A DNA stretch of 64,000 nt, from the NCBI GenBank assembly GCA_902563305.1, contig CACEWP010000002.1:1-64000 (forward strand), read 5' to 3'. Position 1 is the stretch's first letter; every line of letters begins with the position of its first letter. The DNA comes from an uncultured Alphaproteobacteria bacterium (GTDB taxonomy: Bacteria > Pseudomonadota > Alphaproteobacteria > Methylaequorales > Methylaequoraceae). The notes beneath the pieces are model-generated. The model ran no database searches and was not told where the DNA came from. It saw only the letters and a list, made by a program, of their open reading frames with translations. Of the stretch, positions 58,959-64,000 are shown piece by piece. The position numbers were made by a program, and so were the translations under genes.

Positions 58959-59828
58959 ATGGTTAATAAAATTAAAAAAGCAATATTTCCAATCGCAGGT
59001 TTAGGAACTCGTTTTCTTCCAGCCACCAAAACCTTACCGAAAGAAATGCTTACTGTTCTTGACAGACCTGTATTAGAATGGGCTGTGATTGAAGCTTCAA
59101 AATCAGGAATAGAAGAGATGATATTTGTTACATCATCAAAAAAAAATTCAATATTTGAATACTTTGATAGATCTTTGGAATTAGAAAGTATATTAAAGAA
59201 AAAAAAAAAAAATAAAGAATTAAAAATCATTCAAAATCAAAATAAATTAGGTAATTTTACATACGTTGTTCAAGATGAACCAAAAGGACTTGGGCACGCA
59301 GTTTGGTGTGCGAAGAGGTTTATTAATCAGAATGAAAATTTTGTTGTGATTCTCCCTGATGATATAATTCTATCGAAAGTACCTGTTATTAGTCAAATGA
59401 TAGAAATTCACAAGAAAACCAATGGTGGTTCCATTTTGGCTTTACAAAGCGTTCCAAAGAAAGAAGTATATAAATATGGCGTAATAGATCCAGAAAAAAA
59501 AATAAATGATTTTTACTCTATCAAAAATTTAGTCGAAAAACCAAAACCAACTAAAGCTCCCTCAAATTTGACTGTTGTTGGTAGATATATTCTTAATTAT
59601 AAAGTTTTTACCCAACTAGAAAAACAAAAAAAAGGGTATGGAAATGAAATTCAATTAACTGATAGTTTAATAAGTTTAACAACTAATCCAGGTTTATTTG
59701 GCTATGAATTTAGTGGAGAAAGATTTGATTGTGGTAATAAACTTGGTTTTATTGAAGCAAATGTTAAGTTTGGATTAAATGATAAATCCATAACTGATGA
59801 TTTAAAAGGTATACTGAGAAATATATGA
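58959..59828 (+). CDS. galU: UTP-glucose-1-phosphate uridylyltransferase
   Basis: GalU makes UDP-glucose. The 289-residue protein has IFPIAGLGTRFLPATKTLPKEML, VQDEPKGLGHAVWCAK, VVILPDDIIL and LVEKPKPTKAPSN. A run of 14 adenines encodes lysines at about residues 80-85, a possible slippage site. TTCTTTTTTT directly precedes the ATG, with no ribosome-binding site. It overlaps ugd by 4 bp and feeds it with substrate. Confidence 0.93.
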   Translation: MVNKIKKAIFPIAGLGTRFLPATKTLPKEMLTVLDRPVLEWAVIEASKSGIEEMIFVTSSKKNSIFEYFDRSLELESILKKKKKNKELKIIQNQNKLGNFTYVVQDEPKGLGHAVWCAKRFINQNENFVVILPDDIILSKVPVISQMIEIHKKTNGGSILALQSVPKKEVYKYGVIDPEKKINDFYSIKNLVEKPKPTKAPSNLTVVGRYILNYKVFTQLEKQKKGYGNEIQLTDSLISLTTNPGLFGYEFSGERFDCGNKLGFIEANVKFGLNDKSITDDLKGILRNI

Positions 59829-61144
59829 AAATAACTGTGGTTGGAACCGGTTACGTCGGCTTAGTCTCTGGAACATGTTTTGCTGAATTTGGGGTTAATG
59901 TTGTATGCGTTGATAAAGATAGAGAAAAAATAAAGAAATTAAAAAAAGGAATTATCCCAATTTTTGAACCTGGTTTGGAAGAGCTTGTAAAAAAAAATAT
60001 TAAAGAAAAAAGATTGTTTTTTCAGACAAATTTATCTGAATCTTTAAACGGATCTGAGGCAGTTTTTATTGCAGTGGGAACACCATCAAGGAGAGGAGAC
60101 GGGCATGCAGATCTAAGTTATGTTTATGCTGCAGCAAAAGAAATAGCTAAAAATTTAAAAAATTATGCAGTAATTGTGAATAAATCTACTGTTCCCATAG
60201 GTACTGGCAAAGAGGTACATAAGATTATTGAAGAAATAAACCCTCAACTTGAGTTTGATGTTGCATCAAATCCAGAGTTTTTAAGAGAGGGTTCAGCTAT
60301 TAACGATTTTATGCGACCTGACAGAGTAGTAATTGGAAGTGAAAATCAAAGAGCTCAGAATATTTTGAAGGAACTCTACAGACCACTATATTTGTTGGAA
60401 ACTCCAATTTTATTTACCAAAAGAGAGACTGCAGAACTAATAAAATATGCAGCGAATTCATTTCTAGCAACTAAAATTGCTTTTATAAATGAAATATCAG
60501 ATCTATGTGAAAAAGTTGGAGCCAACGTAAGTGATGTTTCTATTGGTATTGGACTTGATGGGAGAATTGGAAAGAAATTTTTACACCCCGGTCCAGGTTA
60601 TGGGGGATCATGTTTCCCGAAAGATACACTTGCCTTAGTAAAAACTGCGCAAGACTATAAATCGCCACTAAAATTAATTGAACAAGTAGTAGATAGTAAT
60701 AAAAAAAGAAAAAGATCTATGTATAGGAGAATTTTGAAAGCTATTCCAAAAGACAATTCAAATAAGATTATATCAATTCTTGGTCTGACTTTTAAACCTA
60801 ATACTGATGATATGAGAGATAGCCCAAGTCTTGATATAATTCCATCTTTAGTAAAAAGTAATTGTAAACTTAGAGTTTTTGATCCTGAAGGAATGTTAGA
60901 GGCTAAGAAAAATTTTCTAAAATACGACTCCAAAATTACTTGGTGTAAAAATGCTTATGAGGCCTCTGAGAACTCAGATGCTTTGGTAATTCTCACAGAA
61001 TGGAATCAATTTAGGGCTCTCGACCTTAACAAACTAAAGAAATTAATGAAAAGACAAATTATAATTGATTTGAGGAATATATATAATCCAAGAGAAATTA
61101 AGGAAAATGGATTTGAATATCATTCGATAGGAAGATCTATTTGA
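59825..61144 (+). CDS. ugd: UDP-glucose 6-dehydrogenase
   Basis: Ugd oxidises UDP-glucose to UDP-glucuronate in two NAD steps. The 439-residue protein has VVGTGYVGLVSGTCFAEFG, NKSTVPIGTGKEV, NPEFLREGSAINDF, the catalytic cysteine in GPGYGGSCFPKDTLAL and LGLTFKPNTDDMRDSPSL. It is coupled to galU and pgm by 4-bp and 1-bp overlaps. Confidence 0.96.
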   Translation: MKITVVGTGYVGLVSGTCFAEFGVNVVCVDKDREKIKKLKKGIIPIFEPGLEELVKKNIKEKRLFFQTNLSESLNGSEAVFIAVGTPSRRGDGHADLSYVYAAAKEIAKNLKNYAVIVNKSTVPIGTGKEVHKIIEEINPQLEFDVASNPEFLREGSAINDFMRPDRVVIGSENQRAQNILKELYRPLYLLETPILFTKRETAELIKYAANSFLATKIAFINEISDLCEKVGANVSDVSIGIGLDGRIGKKFLHPGPGYGGSCFPKDTLALVKTAQDYKSPLKLIEQVVDSNKKRKRSMYRRILKAIPKDNSNKIISILGLTFKPNTDDMRDSPSLDIIPSLVKSNCKLRVFDPEGMLEAKKNFLKYDSKITWCKNAYEASENSDALVILTEWNQFRALDLNKLKKLMKRQIIIDLRNIYNPREIKENGFEYHSIGRSI

Positions 61145-62526
61145 TGGTAAATATTTCACACTCATTTGATAGCTCTATTATAAGGTCGTACGATATAAGA
61201 GGAGTTTTCAATAAAACCTTATTTGAGAAAGATGCTAGAGTTATTGGACAACTATTTGGTCTCAAAGTTGGGAAAAATAACACAGTAAACATTGGATATG
61301 ATGGAAGACATTCATCAAAACCTTTAAAAGAATCATTAATAGAAGGTATACTGGAATCTGGTGCTGATGTATGTGAGATTGGACTAGTTCCTACACCATT
61401 GTTATATTATTCCTGTATTGCAAATAAATCTGAAGGCGGGATTATGGTTACAGGGTCACATAACCCCAAAGATTATAATGGATTTAAATTTGTTTTGAAA
61501 AACCTTCCATTTTATGGATCTGATTTGGAAAAGTTTGCAATAAAAGCAAAAAATTTTTCTCTAAAAGACTCATTGGGAAATCGTTATAAAAAGTGCTTTA
61601 TCGATAGTTATTTAAATAAAATCTTTACTAATTTTGCACAAAAAAAAAAAATTAATATTGTCTGGGACTCTGGTAATGGTTCGGCAGGTGAGGTTATGGA
61701 TTTATTATCAAAAAGAATTGATGGTAAACAAAAATTACTTTTTAAAAAAATTGATGGAAACTTTCCTAATCATCATCCAGATCCCTCAGATCCTAAAAAC
61801 CTTTTATTTTGTAAAGAGGAAATTTTAAAAAGTAATTATGACTTAGGAATAGCATTTGACGGGGACGGAGACAGGATTGGGGTAGTGGATGATAAAGGTA
61901 GAGACGTTCCTGGAGATATTTTACTTTTAGTCTTATCAAAAAACGTTTTAAAAAGTAAAAATAAAGCTGTAATTATTGGAGATGTAAAATGCAGTCAGGT
62001 CTTGTTTGATGAGATTAACAGACTTGGTGGCAAGTCTATTATATCTCAAACAGGACACAGTCATGTTAAGGTAAATATGAAGAATTATGATGCTGATTTG
62101 GCTGGAGAAATGAGTGGACATATTTTCTTCAAGTCAAACTTTGGTTTTGATGATGCTTTATTTGCTAGCTTAGAACTTGTTAAATTTTTGACAAATACTG
62201 ATAAAAAATTATCAGAAATAATTGATGAAATTCCAAGAGTCTACAACACTCCAGAGATTAGAATAGATTGTGATGACGATAAAAAGTTTTTACTCATTGA
62301 AAATGTTACTAAAAGTCAAAGAAAATTAAAAAAAAAAATAGTAGATATTGATGGATTAAGAGTGAAATCAGATGATGGATGGTGGTTGTTAAGAGCATCT
62401 AATACACAACCCGGAATCGTTTTACGATGTGAATCAAAAAGTATGGATGGTCTAAAACAACAAATAAAACAAGTAAAGTTAGCTATTAAAGAATTTGATT
62501 CAAAAATTGCTAAAAATATTGGTTGA
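61144..62526 (+). CDS. Phosphomannomutase/phosphoglucomutase
   Basis: The enzyme interconverts hexose 6- and 1-phosphates, supplying glucose-1-phosphate to GalU or mannose-1-phosphate. The 460-residue protein (ATG at 61144, TGATG overlap with ugd) has IIRSYDIRGVFNKTL, the phosphoserine loop VTGSHNPKDYNGFKF, the metal loop FDGDGDRIGVVD, GEMSGHIFF and the phosphate-binding RASNTQPGIVLRCE. It belongs to the AlgC/ManB type, unlike GlmM at 18144. Confidence 0.92.
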   Translation: MVNISHSFDSSIIRSYDIRGVFNKTLFEKDARVIGQLFGLKVGKNNTVNIGYDGRHSSKPLKESLIEGILESGADVCEIGLVPTPLLYYSCIANKSEGGIMVTGSHNPKDYNGFKFVLKNLPFYGSDLEKFAIKAKNFSLKDSLGNRYKKCFIDSYLNKIFTNFAQKKKINIVWDSGNGSAGEVMDLLSKRIDGKQKLLFKKIDGNFPNHHPDPSDPKNLLFCKEEILKSNYDLGIAFDGDGDRIGVVDDKGRDVPGDILLLVLSKNVLKSKNKAVIIGDVKCSQVLFDEINRLGGKSIISQTGHSHVKVNMKNYDADLAGEMSGHIFFKSNFGFDDALFASLELVKFLTNTDKKLSEIIDEIPRVYNTPEIRIDCDDDKKFLLIENVTKSQRKLKKKIVDIDGLRVKSDDGWWLLRASNTQPGIVLRCESKSMDGLKQQIKQVKLAIKEFDSKIAKNIG

Positions 62527-62569
62527 AAATCTAAAGAGACTTTTCTAATTTATTAGTAGGAAGATATAG

Positions 62570-62884
62570 ATGTCAGATGAAAATAAATCGAATTCCACGG
62601 GTGTTGTAACTAAAGAAAAAATTGAAGTTAAGAAACCAAAATTATATAAGGTTATTTTATTAAATGACGATTACACTCCTATGGAATATGTGGTAAAATT
62701 ATTAAGAATAGTTTTTATGAAAAGTGAGAATGAGGCTGTAAATATAATGCTAATGGTTCACAAAAAAGGCTCAGGTATATGTGGGATTTTTACCAAAGAA
62801 ATTGCTGAAACAAAGGTTGAAACAGTTTTAAGGATGGCTAAAAGCGACCAACATCCTCTAAAATGCATAATGGAGTTAGATTAA
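62570..62884 (+). CDS. clpS: ClpS adaptor protein
   Basis: ClpS delivers N-degron substrates to ClpAP. The 104-residue protein has the flexible N-terminus, LYKVILLNDDYTPMEYVVKLL, MLMVHKKGSGICGIFTKEIAETKV and the hydrophobic-pocket residues of the family. AGGAAG precedes the ATG. Its stop overlaps the clpA ATG (TAATG). Confidence 0.96.
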   Translation: MSDENKSNSTGVVTKEKIEVKKPKLYKVILLNDDYTPMEYVVKLLRIVFMKSENEAVNIMLMVHKKGSGICGIFTKEIAETKVETVLRMAKSDQHPLKCIMELD

Positions 62885-64000
62885 TGATCTCAGATGAACT
62901 AGAAAAAACACTTCAAAGAACTCAAAAATATGCAAAATCACTAAATCATCAATACATGACTTTGGAACATCTTTTGTTATCAATGCTCGAAGATAGTGAC
63001 GTTCTAAAGGTTTTTGAAGCCTGTTTAATAGATACAAAAAAATTAAAGATAGACTTAGAGGGTTTTATAAAAGATAATTTAAAGGAACTTATAATTGAAT
63101 CTTCTAGTAAAGAAATTAAACCAACCTTGGGGTTTCAGAGAGTTATTCAAAGAGCAGTTATTCATGTTCAGTCTTCAGGAAAAGAAGAAGCAAATGCCGC
63201 CAACGTTTTGGTTGCGATATTTAGCGAAAGGGAATCTCACGCAGTCTATTTCTTACAACAACAAAATCTTAACAGACTTGATGTTGTAAATTATCTTTCA
63301 CATGGAATTGAACGAGATTCCGAATTAGATGAAATGAACGATTCAGTAAATGATTTTTCAGAAAAAGATCAACCAAAAAAAGCAAATGAAATTATTGAGA
63401 AATATTGCGTAAACTTGAACAAAAAAGCTATTGATGGAAAGATAGATCCAATTATAGGAAGAGAAAAAGAGATAAAAAGAACAATTCATGTTCTAGCTAG
63501 AAGAAATAAAAATAACCCAATATATGTAGGTGATCCAGGTGTGGGTAAAACTGCATTAGCTGAGGGTATTGCCTTAAAAATTACTAAAAAAGAGGTACCA
63601 GAATTACTCTTAGAATCAAAAATTTACTCACTTGACTTGGGTGCCCTATTAGCTGGCACAAAGTTTAGAGGAGATTTCGAAGAACGATTGAAAAAAGTTA
63701 TCGATTTTTTTCAAAAATTCGAGAATTGCATCTTGTTTATTGATGAGATTCATACACTCATCGGGGCAGGAGGAACAAGCTCGGGGTCTATGGATGCTTC
63801 AAATATTCTAAAACCAGCTTTAACTAAAGGAAATTTTAAATGTATAGGTTCTACAACTTACAGTGAATATAGAAATTATTTTGAAAAAGATAGAGCACTA
63901 TGTAGAAGATTTCAAAAAATTGATGTTGACGAACCGTCAATTGAAGATTCTGTGAAAATTTTGGAAGGTGTTAAAACTTATTATGAAGATTTTCATGGTG
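62884..64000 (+). CDS. clpA: ATP-dependent Clp protease ATPase ClpA (5' part, truncated by window end)
   Basis: The frame is open from the ATG at 62884 to the window edge (372 codons) and is missing from the ORF track because it has no stop. It has the double Clp-N repeat at the start ([26 protein letters not shown]), the linker with [28 protein letters not shown], Walker A GDPGVGKT and Walker [17 protein letters not shown] of the first AAA+ domain. The pairing with clpS identifies ClpA rather than ClpB or ClpC. Confidence 0.95.
   Translation, partial: MISDELEKTLQRTQKYAKSLNHQYMTLEHLLLSMLEDSDVLKVFEACLIDTKKLKIDLEGFIKDNLKELIIESSSKEIKPTLGFQRVIQRAVIHVQSSGKEEANAANVLVAIFSERESHAVYFLQQQNLNRLDVVNYLSHGIERDSELDEMNDSVNDFSEKDQPKKANEIIEKYCVNLNKKAIDGKIDPIIGREKEIKRTIHVLARRNKNNPIYVGDPGVGKTALAEGIALKITKKEVPELLLESKIYSLDLGALLAGTKFRGDFEERLKKVIDFFQKFENCILFIDEIHTLIGAGGTSSGSMDASNILKPALTKGNFKCIGSTTYSEYRNYFEKDRALCRRFQKIDVDEPSIEDSVKILEGVKTYYEDFHG

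Noticed and set aside
63095-63289. 64-aa ORF near the window end
   Set aside because: It is an out-of-frame shadow inside clpA, whose own frame is open to the window edge.

Overview
The window is a gene-dense, very AT-rich bacterial chromosome segment. Most intergenic gaps are shorter than 30 bp and many genes overlap. I see no insertion sequence, phage gene, CRISPR array, tRNA or rRNA. Several gene orders are typical of Alphaproteobacteria: yebC-ruvCAB-ybgC-tolQRAB-pal-cpoB-tilS-ftsH-folP-glmM; xseB-ispA-tlyA; serC-hisZ-purA; rpoH next to an RluA-family synthase; fabI/pdxH; and a 5-aminolevulinate synthase (C4 haem pathway). With a proton-pumping rhodopsin and a complete retinal pathway, this points to a streamlined marine surface-water alphaproteobacterium of the SAR11/HIMB59/AEGEAN-169/SAR116 type. 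It encodes ThiC, which as I recall canonical SAR11 genomes lack, so a non-SAR11 low-GC lineage is more likely. The exact clade cannot be fixed from this sequence alone.

Layout. 1-3510 (minus): gap, an unknown 118-aa protein, thiE, efp, a degenerate inositol-monophosphatase-like gene and the start of an exported protein. 3593-20265 (plus): zapA, folate cyclo-ligase, a YmdB-type phosphoesterase, yebC, ruvCAB, the Tol-Pal envelope system (with a small unannotated lipoprotein inserted between tolB and pal), tilS, ftsH, folP, glmM and thiD. 20260-22047 (minus): thiC. 22140-27462 (plus): a SLC13-type transporter, serC, hisZ, purA. 27452-29430 (minus): rpoH and rluD. 29430-31014 (plus): three poorly known small genes, including a HExxH protein and a 2-oxoglutarate oxygenase-like protein. 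31011-37224 (minus): the rhodopsin cassette, transcribed rhodopsin-crtE-crtI-crtB-crtY-blh. 37426-41316: DUF3429, DUF3126, an outer-membrane-like protein, a SHOCT lipoprotein and a large porin. 41450-46122 (minus): one apparent seven-gene operon of an ABC importer followed by ExbB-ExbD-ExbD-TonB. 46204-52429: a TusA-like protein, xseB, ispA, tlyA, aroC, fabI, pdxH, hemA, msrB. 52495-57351: thiO-thiS-thiG, pyrE, a second HExxH paralogue and fhs. 57343-62526: a glycosyltransferase, a membrane J-protein and galU-ugd-pgm for sugar nucleotides. 62570-64000: clpS and the 5' part of clpA.

How it fits together. FPP from IspA feeds CrtE, CrtB, CrtI and CrtY to make beta-carotene, which Blh cleaves to retinal for the rhodopsin. 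The rhodopsin has the D-T-E proton-pump triad and glutamine at the spectral-tuning site, so it should be blue-absorbing. ThiC, ThiD, ThiO, ThiS, ThiG and ThiE cover both halves of thiamine synthesis, scattered over four loci with no recognisable TPP riboswitch.

The least expected signals are regulatory. Strong intrinsic terminators run straight into the next gene's start codon (rhodopsin|crtE and pal|cpoB). The rhodopsin mRNA appears to have a structured leader. Several promoter-like elements lie so close to start codons that the transcripts should be leaderless (rpoH, pyrE and a DUF6476-like gene). A promoter-like 30-mer is duplicated in the tolB-pal interval. All of these come from reading the sequence by eye and have not been computed or tested.
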